A stretch of DNA of 64,000 nucleotides from Amycolatopsis lurida (lineage in GTDB: Bacteria; Actinomycetota; Actinomycetes; Mycobacteriales; Pseudonocardiaceae), in assembly GCF_900105055.1 (NCBI RefSeq), contig NZ_FNTA01000004.1:5549501-5613500 (forward strand), given 5' to 3'. The notes under the pieces were generated by a model. The model was not told where the DNA came from, made no database searches, and was given only the letters and a program-made list of their open reading frames with translations. A program made the position numbers and the translations under genes. Shown here in pieces: positions 32,813 to 40,695 of the stretch (its first letter is position 1; each line of letters begins with the position of its first letter).

Positions 32813-33637
32813 ATGCGTCACCTGGTACCCCATTCAGCCCTGAAAACCCTGAGCCGGTCGGCTCGTGGCACGCTCGGCCGGGGCCTGCACCGGCTCGCCC
32901 GCCGTTTCCATGATCCTTGTACGGAGGAACTGGACCGGGTCGCCGCGGAACTGCGCGCGGAGATCGTCCGGCAAGGGGATCGCTGTTTCGATCGGATCAT
33001 CGAGTTCGAAATCCGGAGCCGCCGCGACATCATCTACGCCGGTGACCAGGATGCGGCCAGGGACAGCAATCGTTTCGCCCGTGAGCATCTGACCGGGACC
33101 AAACATTTCGCGCGTCCACAAGAGACTCTCGCGTACGCGCTCTCCCTTGCCCCGTCCGGTGGAATGGCCCTCGAATTCGGCGTCGCGAGCGGGAACACGC
33201 TGCGGGTGATCGCCAAGGCCCGGGGCGGTGTCGAGACCTACGGATTCGACTGGTTCCAAGGCCTGCCGGAGAACTGGCTCAACGGGATGCCCGCCGGTTC
33301 GTTCGCGCGCGACGACCTGCCCGATGTCCCCGGCGCCGAACTCGTCGTCGGTCTTTTCGCGGACACGCTTCCCGGTTTTCTCGACCGGCACGAAGGCGTC
33401 GTCGATTTCCTTCACGTGGACGGCGATCTGTACAGCTCCGCGAAAACCGTGCTCGATCTGGTGGGGCCGCGTCTGCGGTCCGGCAGCATCGTGCATTTCG
33501 ACGAGTTCTTCAATTATCCCGGCTGGCAGCGGCACGAGCACCAGGCGTGGCTGGAGTACGTCGAACGCACCGGCGTCGAATTCGAATACGTGGCCTACAC
33601 CTACGCCGACAATCAGGTCACCGTCCGGATCACCTAA
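32813..33637 (+). CDS. Class I SAM-dependent methyltransferase (TylF/MycF-like)
   Basis: A 274-residue protein. The SAM-binding region is MALEFGVASGNTLRVIAKARGGVETYGFDWFQGLPENW, and FLHVDGDLYSSAKTVLDLVGPRLRSGSIVHFDEFFNYPGW carries the metal-site aspartates typical of TylF-type O-methyltransferases that act on sugars or related hydroxyls. No other natural-product gene is next to it. Its 3' end overlaps the convergent DGPF gene by 4 bases. Confidence 0.83.
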   Translation: MRHLVPHSALKTLSRSARGTLGRGLHRLARRFHDPCTEELDRVAAELRAEIVRQGDRCFDRIIEFEIRSRRDIIYAGDQDAARDSNRFAREHLTGTKHFARPQETLAYALSLAPSGGMALEFGVASGNTLRVIAKARGGVETYGFDWFQGLPENWLNGMPAGSFARDDLPDVPGAELVVGLFADTLPGFLDRHEGVVDFLHVDGDLYSSAKTVLDLVGPRLRSGSIVHFDEFFNYPGWQRHEHQAWLEYVERTGVEFEYVAYTYADNQVTVRIT

Positions 33638-33960
33638 AGCAGTTCGCGGACCTCGATCGTGCCGATCGCGGCCCACGGGTGGGTCTTCGCCGCCTCGACG
33701 GCTTGTTCGCGGCTGTCGCATTCGAGGATGTTGATGCCGCCGATCTGTTCCTTCGTCTCGGCGAACGGACCGTCCGTGAGCAGTGCCTCGCCGCCGCGGA
33801 CGCGGACGGTCGTCGCCGACGACGGCGGGTGCAGGCCCATTCCGTCGACGCGCAGGCCGCGCCGCGTCATCTCTTCGCCCCAGACGCGGCAGGGTTCGGT
33901 GATGTCGGTGTTCACCGCCGGATCACCGTCGGTCCCGCAGAGCATGAGCAGGTAGCGCAC
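33634..33960 (-). CDS. YCII-related DGPF-domain protein
   Basis: A 108-residue ferredoxin-like-fold protein with the hallmark DGPFAETKE motif near residue 63. The GTG at 33960 follows AGGAGG by 4 bases; the longer open frame to 34722 is not supported. It begins 8 bases after the MarR gene, so the two are probably co-transcribed. The biochemical role of DGPF proteins is not established, although many accompany ECF42 sigma factors, as at 37515. Confidence 0.85.
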   Translation of the reverse strand: MRYLLMLCGTDGDPAVNTDITEPCRVWGEEMTRRGLRVDGMGLHPPSSATTVRVRGGEALLTDGPFAETKEQIGGINILECDSREQAVEAAKTHPWAAIGTIEVRELL

Positions 33961-33968
33961 CGCTCCTC

Positions 33969-34418
33969 CTAGTCGGTCAGTCCGTCTTCGTACGCGCGCA
34001 GGGTATCGATGAACATGCGCCGTTCTGCCGGGGTCAACGGCGTGAGTGCCTTCTGCCAGGCGCGGGCGCCCTGCGCGAGCCAGCCGTCGATCGCGGGCCG
34101 CATCCCTTCGGCGATGGCGACGATGCGCCGCCGGCGATCCGTCTCGTCCTCGCGCCGGTCGAGCACGTCCTTCTTGGTCAGTTCCCCGACCATCAGGCTC
34201 ACCGTGGTCGGGGCGACCTCCAGCCGTTCGGCCAGTTCGTTCACCGTCATGGGCCCGTCGAAGAGCAGGTACGACAACAGCGACAGGTGACGTGGGGCCA
34301 ACGACAACGACTGGAGTTCGCCGGGGATTTTGATCCGCTTCGCCCTGCCGACCATCCGCGGCATGAGCAGCAGCAAAGCCCGCACGGCGTCGTCGACTTC
34401 CATGTCCTCGGTTGACAC
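33969..34418 (-). CDS. MarR-family regulator
   Basis: A 149-residue winged-helix regulator of MarR type with helix-turn-helix PMTVNELAERLEVAPTTVSLMVGELTKKDVLDRREDETDRRRRIV near residues 55-100, including the wing D-x-R-R. GTG 34418 has GGAGG 7 bases upstream. It is divergent from a hemerythrin fusion gene. Two copies of a 14-bp palindrome lie between them, so it probably represses both itself and the divergent gene, and responds to a small aromatic or oxidative signal. Confidence 0.88.
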   Translation of the reverse strand: MSTEDMEVDDAVRALLLLMPRMVGRAKRIKIPGELQSLSLAPRHLSLLSYLLFDGPMTVNELAERLEVAPTTVSLMVGELTKKDVLDRREDETDRRRRIVAIAEGMRPAIDGWLAQGARAWQKALTPLTPAERRMFIDTLRAYEDGLTD

Positions 34419-34437
34419 CGGCCACCCTCCTGGATAC

Positions 34438-34468
34438 CTTTGCAGACAAAGAGGCTTTGCTTGCAAAG
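34438..34468. promoter_or_regulatory. Twin 14-bp palindromes, probable MarR operators
   Basis: CTTTGCAGACAAAG (34438-34451) and CTTTGCTTGCAAAG (34455-34468) are two copies of CTTTGCNNRCAAAG spaced 17 bp apart. The second extends to GCTTTGC-TT-GCAAAGC (34454-34469). They sit 20 to 50 bp upstream of the MarR start and before the hemerythrin gene, the classic place for MarR autoregulation. Confidence 0.6.
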
Positions 34469-34507
34469 CAAAATAGCTTTCCCGATGATGCTACCTGGGG
34501 AGTACCG

Positions 34508-35179
34508 GTGCTGATGACCACCGCGGACGCCGAAACGGGGCGCCCCCGCACCACTCGTGTCGACTGCCGCCCGGCCGGAAGCCGGTACCTGGCGTTCGCG
34601 CCCGACCGTGATTCACCTTGGTATCGCGACCTTCTGGTCAGTCCACAGGCGACTCTCGAGATCGACGGCGTACCGCATGCCGCGCGTGCCGTGCCGTTCG
34701 AAGGCGGGGAGCGGGGCTTCACGCTGCATCTCTTGGAGGTCGACGCCGCCCGCGGCCGGGCGATCGCCGATCAGCTGCTCGTCCACCACGGGGAGCTCCG
34801 TAAGACACTGGCGGCCGCGCGGGCCGAACTCGACGGCGCGCCGGTCGCGAACCGGCCGCGTCTGCGGGGCGAACTGCTCGGTCATTGCGTGACGTTCTGC
34901 AATGACCTGCGCATGCATCATCTCCGGGAGGACGGCGCGTTCACCGCGATCGAGAAGGCCCACCCCGGGCTCGCGCCGGCGCTGAAGCGGCTGCGCCGGG
35001 AGCATGAGACCGTGTCCCGCGCGCTGCACGATCTCGATCGGCTGCTGCAGGGCGAAGGGACGATCGAACGCGCGGCGCTGCGCGAGGAATTCGAGCGGGT
35101 GGTGAACGGACTCGAAGAGCATTTCGCTTACGAGGAGGCGAATCTGCTTCCCGCGCTCCGCGGTGACAGCGCGAGCTAG
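34508..35179 (+). CDS. Deazaflavin-reductase-like domain fused to hemerythrin HHE domain
   Basis: A 223-residue two-domain protein. Residues 1-85 resemble F420/FMN-binding split-barrel nitroreductases (LMTTADAETGRPRTTRVDC, then PWYRDLLVSPQATLEIDG). Residues about 100-223 form a hemerythrin-like four-helix bundle with HCVTFCNDLRMHHLREDGAF, HPGLAPALKRLRREHETV and EEHFAYEEANLLPAL, supplying the His/Glu ligands of a di-iron site. GTG 34508 has GGGGAG 5 bases upstream. The pair may link O2, NO or peroxide sensing to deazaflavin redox chemistry. The divergent MarR gene is the probable regulator. Confidence 0.78.
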   Translation: MLMTTADAETGRPRTTRVDCRPAGSRYLAFAPDRDSPWYRDLLVSPQATLEIDGVPHAARAVPFEGGERGFTLHLLEVDAARGRAIADQLLVHHGELRKTLAAARAELDGAPVANRPRLRGELLGHCVTFCNDLRMHHLREDGAFTAIEKAHPGLAPALKRLRREHETVSRALHDLDRLLQGEGTIERAALREEFERVVNGLEEHFAYEEANLLPALRGDSAS

Positions 35180-35376
35180 CCGGCGCTGGTCACAGCTCGG
35201 GAGCGAGCGGGTGATCGAACTGCTTGCGCACGGAGACATGCCGCCTGGTTGCTCCGAGCGGGTGAAAGCGACGGTCCGGCCGGCGGAAAGTACCGGTAAC
35301 GAATACCCGTCGTCCGGCGACTGATCGTTGTCCGCACCGATCGGCGCGACGCCCCCGACCGGAATTGTGAGAACCG

Positions 35377-36234
35377 ATGAAGCTCCGAAGAGCCACACTT
35401 CTGTCGCTTGTGGTCGCGACCGCCACGATCACGCTCGTGTCCCCTTCCCCCGCCTCCGCCGAGGCTCCCACCAGTTCGGTGGTGGTCGGGCCGACCACCG
35501 TCCAGCGTGGACAGACGTTCACCGTCGAGCACTCGCTGTACAACGCGCTCACGGACGCGGCCATCGAGGGTGGGGCGGCGACGCTCTACACCGCCGAGAC
35601 GCCGCTCACGGGCATCGCCGACGTCGTCTCGTGCCCGGGAGCGCTCAGCTGCAGCTCGCACGTCGTGAGCATCCGCGGCGGGGTCGGGGACGTGGCTCCC
35701 GGCGACAGCCGCAAGGTGACGTTCACCCTGCGGGTCAAGGACGACGCTCCGCTCGGCCCGGTGACCCTGCGGCACCAGTTCCTCGGTGAGAACTACAGTT
35801 TCGAGACGTTCGACGGTCCCGTCCTGACCATCACCGGCGGCACGACCGCCGCCGACCTCGGGGTCACGCTGACCGCGTCCCCGCGCGGGCTCCTGACGTC
35901 GTCGATCGACTACACGCTCAAGGTGACGAACGCGGGCCCGGCCGCGGCGTCCGGGATCCGGGTGGCGTCGACCCTCGGTAACGGGTTGCGCTTCACCGGC
36001 TCCTCGGCCTGCTCGAATCCGAGCGGCACGAAGGTCGTCAACTGTGCCTTCCCGTCGCTCGCGTCCGGAGCCAGTGCCACGGCCAAGTTCTCGGTGGCGA
36101 CCGGGCTGCTGACCGTCGGACCGGTCAAGACGACCGCGAAGATCACGCAGAGTTCCGTCGCCGATCCGAACCCGGCCAACGACACCGCTTCGTCGACCTG
36201 CACGGCGATCACCGGGCTCCTCGTCAGCTGCTGA
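35377..36234 (+). CDS. Secreted DUF11/CARDB-like Ig-fold protein
   Basis: A 285-residue exported protein. A Sec signal peptide covers residues 1-28 (ending SPSPASAEAP). The mature part holds two beta-sandwich domains; the second (ADLGVTLTASPRGLLTSSIDYTLKVTNAGPAAASGIRVASTL) is a DUF11-type repeat. Two cysteine pairs (CPGALSC, CSNP..VNC) suggest disulfides. No sortase signal or transmembrane anchor is visible, so it should be released or wall-associated. Function unknown. About 197 bases of apparently non-coding sequence precede it. Confidence 0.8.
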   Translation: MKLRRATLLSLVVATATITLVSPSPASAEAPTSSVVVGPTTVQRGQTFTVEHSLYNALTDAAIEGGAATLYTAETPLTGIADVVSCPGALSCSSHVVSIRGGVGDVAPGDSRKVTFTLRVKDDAPLGPVTLRHQFLGENYSFETFDGPVLTITGGTTAADLGVTLTASPRGLLTSSIDYTLKVTNAGPAAASGIRVASTLGNGLRFTGSSACSNPSGTKVVNCAFPSLASGASATAKFSVATGLLTVGPVKTTAKITQSSVADPNPANDTASSTCTAITGLLVSC

Positions 36235-36237
36235 CCC

Positions 36238-36294
36238 ACGCGATTCGTCACCTGCTTGCGCTGAACGACGCCGCGAGTAGGTGACGAATCGCGT
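36238..36294. terminator. 16-bp inverted repeat between convergent genes
   Basis: Arms 36238-36253 (ACGCGATTCGTCACCT) and 36279-36294 are perfectly complementary with a 25-base loop. It lies between the DUF11 stop and the ECF sigma stop and can terminate both. Confidence 0.7.
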
Positions 36295-37514
36295 CAGCGC
36301 AGACGTTCGGCACGGGCGTTGAGATAGCGCTGGTGCGGCAGGCTCGTGGCGCGCCGCGCGGCGTCCACATAGGACTCGACCGCCGCGGCGGTGTCGCCGG
36401 TCATCTCCAGCAGATGCGCGCGGGCGGCGTGGAACCGGTGGTCACCAGTGATCCGGTCGCCCAGCTTTTCCAACGCCACCAAGCCTTCCCGCGGTCCTTC
36501 GGCCATTCCGACGGCGACGGCGTGGTTCAGCGCCACCACCGGATTGTCGGAGAGCCGCAGCAGAAGTGCGTACAGCGCCTCGATCTGCGGCCAGTCGGTC
36601 TCCTCGGCGCTCGGCGCCTCGTCGTGGAGCGCGGCGATGGCCGCCTGGATCTGGTACTGCCCGGTCGGCCCATGGGGCAGTGCTTCGGACAGCAGCGCGA
36701 CACCCTCGGCGACGTACTCGGTGTTCCACCGGCTCCGGTCCTGTTCGGACATCGGGATCGGCGCGCCGTCCTGCCCCGTCCTCGCCGGACGGCGCGCGTC
36801 GGTGAGCAGCATCAGCGCGAGCAGCCCGCTGACCTCGCTGTCGTCCGGCCGCAGCCGGTGGACGATCCTGGTCAACCGGATGGCTTCGGCGGACAGGTCG
36901 CTCCGCACCAGATCGGGGCCGGACGTGCTCGCGTACCCCTCGGTGAAGATCAGGTACAGCACGTGCAGCACCGCGTCGAGCCGTCCCGCTTCCGGCGGCA
37001 TGCCGAACGGGACACCGCCGGCCTTGATCCCGGCCTTCGCGCGGCTGATCCGCCGGGTCATGGTCGCTTCGGGAACCAGGAACGCGCGGGCGATCTCCGC
37101 CGTGGTGAGGCCGCCGACCGCCCGCAGGGTCAGCGCGATCTGCGACGACGGCGACAGGGACGGGTGGCAGCACAGGAAGAGCAGGACGAGTGTGTCGTCG
37201 AAGTCGGCGGCACGCCGGTCCGCGGCGGGGGCGAGATGTTCTTCCGGCAGGGTCCGCTGGACGACGTTGTCCTCGCGACGGCGCCGCGCCTGCTCGGCGC
37301 GGAGCAGGTCGGTCAGCCGCCGCGAGGCGACGGTGATGAGCCACGCGCGCGGATTTTCGGGCCGCCCTTCGGCAGGCCATTGCGTCGCGGCCGCGAGCAG
37401 CGCCTCCTGCGTCGCGTCCTCCGCCAGGTCGAAGTGACCGTAGCGGCGGACGACGGCGCCGAGGACCTGCGGCGACAGCTCGCGCAGGAGGTCCTCGACG
37501 CCGCTGTCCGGCAC
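36294..37514 (-). CDS. ECF sigma factor, ECF42 type
   Basis: A 406-residue sigma factor. Residues about 10-75 are region 2 (LGAVVRRYGHFDLAEDATQEALLAA) and residues about 115-170 region 4 (LALTLRAVGGLTTAEIARAFLVPEATMTRRISRAKAGI). A C-terminal extension of about 220 residues with TPR-like helices is characteristic of ECF42. No anti-sigma gene is present; the immediately upstream DGPF gene is the usual ECF42 partner. The GTG start directly follows the DGPF stop and uses GGAG 6 bases upstream. Control is thought to act through the C-terminal extension. Confidence 0.88.
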   Translation of the reverse strand: MPDSGVEDLLRELSPQVLGAVVRRYGHFDLAEDATQEALLAAATQWPAEGRPENPRAWLITVASRRLTDLLRAEQARRRREDNVVQRTLPEEHLAPAADRRAADFDDTLVLLFLCCHPSLSPSSQIALTLRAVGGLTTAEIARAFLVPEATMTRRISRAKAGIKAGGVPFGMPPEAGRLDAVLHVLYLIFTEGYASTSGPDLVRSDLSAEAIRLTRIVHRLRPDDSEVSGLLALMLLTDARRPARTGQDGAPIPMSEQDRSRWNTEYVAEGVALLSEALPHGPTGQYQIQAAIAALHDEAPSAEETDWPQIEALYALLLRLSDNPVVALNHAVAVGMAEGPREGLVALEKLGDRITGDHRFHAARAHLLEMTGDTAAAVESYVDAARRATSLPHQRYLNARAERLR

Positions 37515-37919
37515 CTAAAGCTCCAGCTCTTCGAAGCTGTCGGCGCACGGCCGGATGTCGACGTACCAGTCGCGGCCGAGGTCGCTGTCTTCCGGATGCG
37601 GGGTGTTCGCCAGCTGGGCCGCGATCTCGGTCGCGCGGTCGTAGCTCGCGCAGTCGACGGTCGTGTACCCGACCAGGACCTCCTGCGTCTCGGCGTACGG
37701 TCCGTCCGTCACCACAAGGGAGCCGTCGCGCAGGGAGATGCGGCGGGCGTGCGCCGGCTGGGAGAGGCCCTGCGCGTCGACGAACTCGCCCGACTCGACC
37801 AGATCGTTGTTCCACTTGCCCATGAACTCGTGCAGGGCCTTGACCTCGTCGCTGCTCCAGGCACCGGCGATGTCGGCGAGGTCCTTCTGCGACCCGAACA
37901 TCATGATCATGTACTTCAC
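37515..37919 (-). CDS. DGPF (YCII-related) protein of the ECF42 locus
   Basis: A 134-residue YCII-fold protein with DGPYAETQE, the DGPF motif, near residue 73. It starts with GTG at 37919 after a GAGGAG site. Its stop touches the ECF42 start with no gap. DGPF genes are the conserved neighbours and known targets of ECF42 sigma factors, so it may be both upstream gene and regulon member. The enzymatic role is not known. Confidence 0.88.
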   Translation of the reverse strand: MKYMIMMFGSQKDLADIAGAWSSDEVKALHEFMGKWNNDLVESGEFVDAQGLSQPAHARRISLRDGSLVVTDGPYAETQEVLVGYTTVDCASYDRATEIAAQLANTPHPEDSDLGRDWYVDIRPCADSFEELEL

Positions 37920-38015
37920 GGTTCTCTCCTCTCGGCGGGCACCGCTCCGGTGCCTTCCGCCGGGGACGTCGGAGCCGCCGGACCGGACCGGACATGGTCC
38001 GCCGGGAATTCTCCC

Positions 38016-39008
38016 TCAACCGCGGTCCGCCGCGGTGTTCATCGCGTCGGCCGGTTCCAGGGTCCGCCCGCCGGTGATCTTGGCGTAGAGGTGCTCGCCG
38101 CCCAGGACCGGCGGATACTTCGGCGGGTTGACGGCGGAATGGCAGGTCGGAAGGCATTCGAACCGCGCGTCGTGATCGCCGTCGAAGAAGAACGCCACGC
38201 TTCGCCGACATGACGGTCCTGGCCCGGACGGCGGCACGACCCGGTGCAGGGTGGAGCGCCAGCGGTCGTTGGTCCACTGCGCGGTGAGGTCGCCGAGGTT
38301 CACCACCAGCGCGTCCTCAGCGGGGACGACGTCGTGCCAGGCGCCGTCGGGACCGTGGATCTGCAGGCCGGGGACCGGGTCGGCGTAGAGGACGGTGACG
38401 ATGCCGTAGTCGGTGTGGGCGCCGAGCCGCATCTGGCCCGGCAGGGGTTCGAGGGCTCCTGCACGGCGCTCGAAGTGATTCACCCGCAAGGTGCGTGTCG
38501 GATGCCGGGTGTACGCGCCGAGGTAGCCGTCGGACAGCCCGAGCGCCTTCTCGAAGATCTCCAGCAGCACTCGGGCGACCCGGTGGGCTTCGTCGGCGTA
38601 CGCGGTGAGCGCTGGACGCAGGTTCTCCGGCAGGTCGGGCCAGATGTTGGGGGCGAAGAAGCCGTAGGGGTCCTCACCGTCGATGTGCTCCGCGCCGATG
38701 ACGAACGATTCCGACAGGTCGGGCGGCGTCGTCTCGCCGAGGCTGTACGCCAGCCCTTCGGTGCCTTCTGCCGCGTACCCGCGGTCCGAAGCGCGGTCGA
38801 CCGGTGCGGATCGGAGCTTCTCCTCGACAGGGAGCGCGAAGAAGGCAGCGGTCGCTTCGCACATGTCGTCGATCGTCCCCCGCGGGATGCCGTGCCCGAC
38901 CACCTGCAGGAACCCGACGCGGCTCAAGGCCTCGTCGACGGCGTGCGCGAGCTGTGTGCGGTCGCCGTCGTGCCAGGTGCTCAGGTCGACCGTCGGTACG
39001 AGAGTCAT
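38016..39008 (-). CDS. Isopenicillin-N-synthase-like 2-oxoglutarate/Fe(II) oxygenase
   Basis: A 330-residue non-haem iron oxygenase. The N-terminal DIOX_N region (VPTVDLSTW..GFLQVVGHGIP) and the C-terminal jelly-roll are complete. Iron ligands are H198 and D200 (GAHTDYG) and H255 (STLHRV), and R269-x-S is the 2-oxoglutarate-binding pair (RRSVAF). It hydroxylates or desaturates a small molecule; no core beta-lactam gene is nearby. The ATG follows a TACCGT -10 by 6 bases, suggesting a leaderless transcript. It lies 31 bases downstream of the MFS gene and could also be read from that operon. Confidence 0.88.
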   Translation of the reverse strand: MTLVPTVDLSTWHDGDRTQLAHAVDEALSRVGFLQVVGHGIPRGTIDDMCEATAAFFALPVEEKLRSAPVDRASDRGYAAEGTEGLAYSLGETTPPDLSESFVIGAEHIDGEDPYGFFAPNIWPDLPENLRPALTAYADEAHRVARVLLEIFEKALGLSDGYLGAYTRHPTRTLRVNHFERRAGALEPLPGQMRLGAHTDYGIVTVLYADPVPGLQIHGPDGAWHDVVPAEDALVVNLGDLTAQWTNDRWRSTLHRVVPPSGPGPSCRRSVAFFFDGDHDARFECLPTCHSAVNPPKYPPVLGGEHLYAKITGGRTLEPADAMNTAADRG

Positions 39009-39014
39009 ACAGCG

Positions 39015-39020
39015 ACGGTA
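39015..39020 (-). promoter_or_regulatory. -10 box giving a leaderless oxygenase transcript
   Basis: TACCGT on the minus strand ends 6 bases before the ATG at 39008. The -35 region is weak. Confidence 0.3.
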
Positions 39021-39039
39021 GCCAGGTCCGCGTCGGTGC

Positions 39040-40629
39040 TCACCGGGCCGCGGGCATCCGATCGGGCGATTCGCGCCGCCCGATCGGCCCCCGCAGGTTC
39101 ACCGAGCACACCAGGCCGAGGATCAGCGCGCCGACGGGAAGCAAAAAGGCGGCCTTGACCGCGTCCGTGAGCCCGGCGCCGGTGATCTGCGCGGCCAGTT
39201 CCCGTGCCTGGGCCGCGATCTCGGACGGCAGATCCGCGGGGATCTCCGGAGTGCCGCCGAACTCGGAGGCGGCGGCCTCCGCCCCGGCCTCCCCGGTGAA
39301 ACCGTCGATGAACCGCTGCCGGAATTCGGCGGGCAACGCCGCCGCCGCTTCGTTCGCCAGCGCCGTCATCGAGGCCCCGGCCCGCGCCTGCACCAGGACC
39401 GCGACGGCCGCGCCGCCGAGCACCCCGCCGACCTGGCGCGCGGTGTTGAAGATGCCCGACGCGCTGCCGACCAGCGAACGCTCGACGGAGTTGAGGGTCA
39501 CGTTGTTCATCGGGGAGAAGGTGAACCCGACCCCGAGGCCGCAGAGCAGCAGTCCGGGGAGCAGGGCCTGCGGCGAGCTCGCCGGGATGATCACCAGCGA
39601 GACGAGGCACAGGCCACCGCTCAAGCAGAGCATCCCGAACGCCAGCAGGTACTTGGGATTCACCCGGTCCGAAAGCCTGCCCGCGAACGGCGCGACGCCG
39701 CCGGACACCAGGGCGAGCGGCGCGATGAGCAGCCCGGCGTCGGCCGGGGACAGCCCGAGCACCGACTGGACGTAGATGACGAACAGGAGGAGCATGCTGG
39801 TCATCGTGAAACCGACCGTCACCGCGGACGCGGCACCCAGTGAGAAGTCGCGGTGGCGGAAGATCCGTAACGGCAGCAGTGGTTCGCGGCGGTTGGCCCG
39901 TTGCCACAGGACGAAACCACCCAGCAGCAGCACCCCCGCCCCGATGATCTCGAAGGCCGTGCCCCAGCCGTAGGTCTGTCCATTTTGGATACCGAAGACG
40001 ACGCAGACGAGACCCGCGCCGAAGAGCAGGATGCCGGGAACGTCGAAGCGGTGCGAATTCCCCGGCCGCCAGTCCGGGACGAGGACGACGGTGAGCGCCA
40101 GCGCGATCAGCCCGACCGGGACGTTCGCGAAGAAGATCCATTCCCAGCCGAGCCGGTCGACGAGCACCCCGCCCAGCACCGGGCCGGCGATCATGGCGAG
40201 GCCCGCGACACTGCCCCAGGCGCCCATCGCCGGGCCGCGTTCGTCCGGCGGGAACAGATGCGTGATGAAGGCCGTGGTCTGCGGGGTCATCAACGCGGCA
40301 CCGAAACCCTGCACCGCGCGGGCGGCGATCAGCGTCTCCACGTCACCGGCGAGCCCGCACCAGAGTGACGCCGCGGTGAACACCACCAGCCCGGCGACGA
40401 AGACGCGCTTCGGTCCGAATCGGTCGCCCAGCCTGCTGGCCGGCAGGATCGGGACGGCGTAGGCGAGCAGGTACACGCTGGTCACCCAGATCACCGCGGT
40501 CAGCTCGGTGCCGAGTTCGCGCACCATCGACGGCACCGCGATGTTCACGATGCTGATGTCGAGCATGACCATGAAGAAACCCAGGCACAGTGCGAAAAGC
40601 GCGGGCCAGGGCCGGGTCCGCTTCGGCAT
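39040..40629 (-). CDS. DHA2-family (EmrB/QacA-type) MFS exporter
   Basis: A 529-residue proton-driven exporter with about 14 transmembrane segments. LDISIVNIAVPSM in TM1 and GAALMTPQTTAFI in the antiporter motif region mark the DHA2 family. A 70-residue loop precedes the last helix, as in related actinomycete drug exporters. It lies 66 bases downstream of the UDP-sugar dehydrogenase on the same strand, so it may export the product of the 40.7-45.9 kb cluster. A TTA codon occurs at LLPLRIF. Confidence 0.9.
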   Translation of the reverse strand: MPKRTRPWPALFALCLGFFMVMLDISIVNIAVPSMVRELGTELTAVIWVTSVYLLAYAVPILPASRLGDRFGPKRVFVAGLVVFTAASLWCGLAGDVETLIAARAVQGFGAALMTPQTTAFITHLFPPDERGPAMGAWGSVAGLAMIAGPVLGGVLVDRLGWEWIFFANVPVGLIALALTVVLVPDWRPGNSHRFDVPGILLFGAGLVCVVFGIQNGQTYGWGTAFEIIGAGVLLLGGFVLWQRANRREPLLPLRIFRHRDFSLGAASAVTVGFTMTSMLLLFVIYVQSVLGLSPADAGLLIAPLALVSGGVAPFAGRLSDRVNPKYLLAFGMLCLSGGLCLVSLVIIPASSPQALLPGLLLCGLGVGFTFSPMNNVTLNSVERSLVGSASGIFNTARQVGGVLGGAAVAVLVQARAGASMTALANEAAAALPAEFRQRFIDGFTGEAGAEAAASEFGGTPEIPADLPSEIAAQARELAAQITGAGLTDAVKAAFLLPVGALILGLVCSVNLRGPIGRRESPDRMPAAR

Positions 40630-40695
40630 CCGTCCTCCTCATCCGGCGCCGTGAGGTGGACGACGAGCGGGGCCGCCCGCCGTCCGCCCCCGGGG

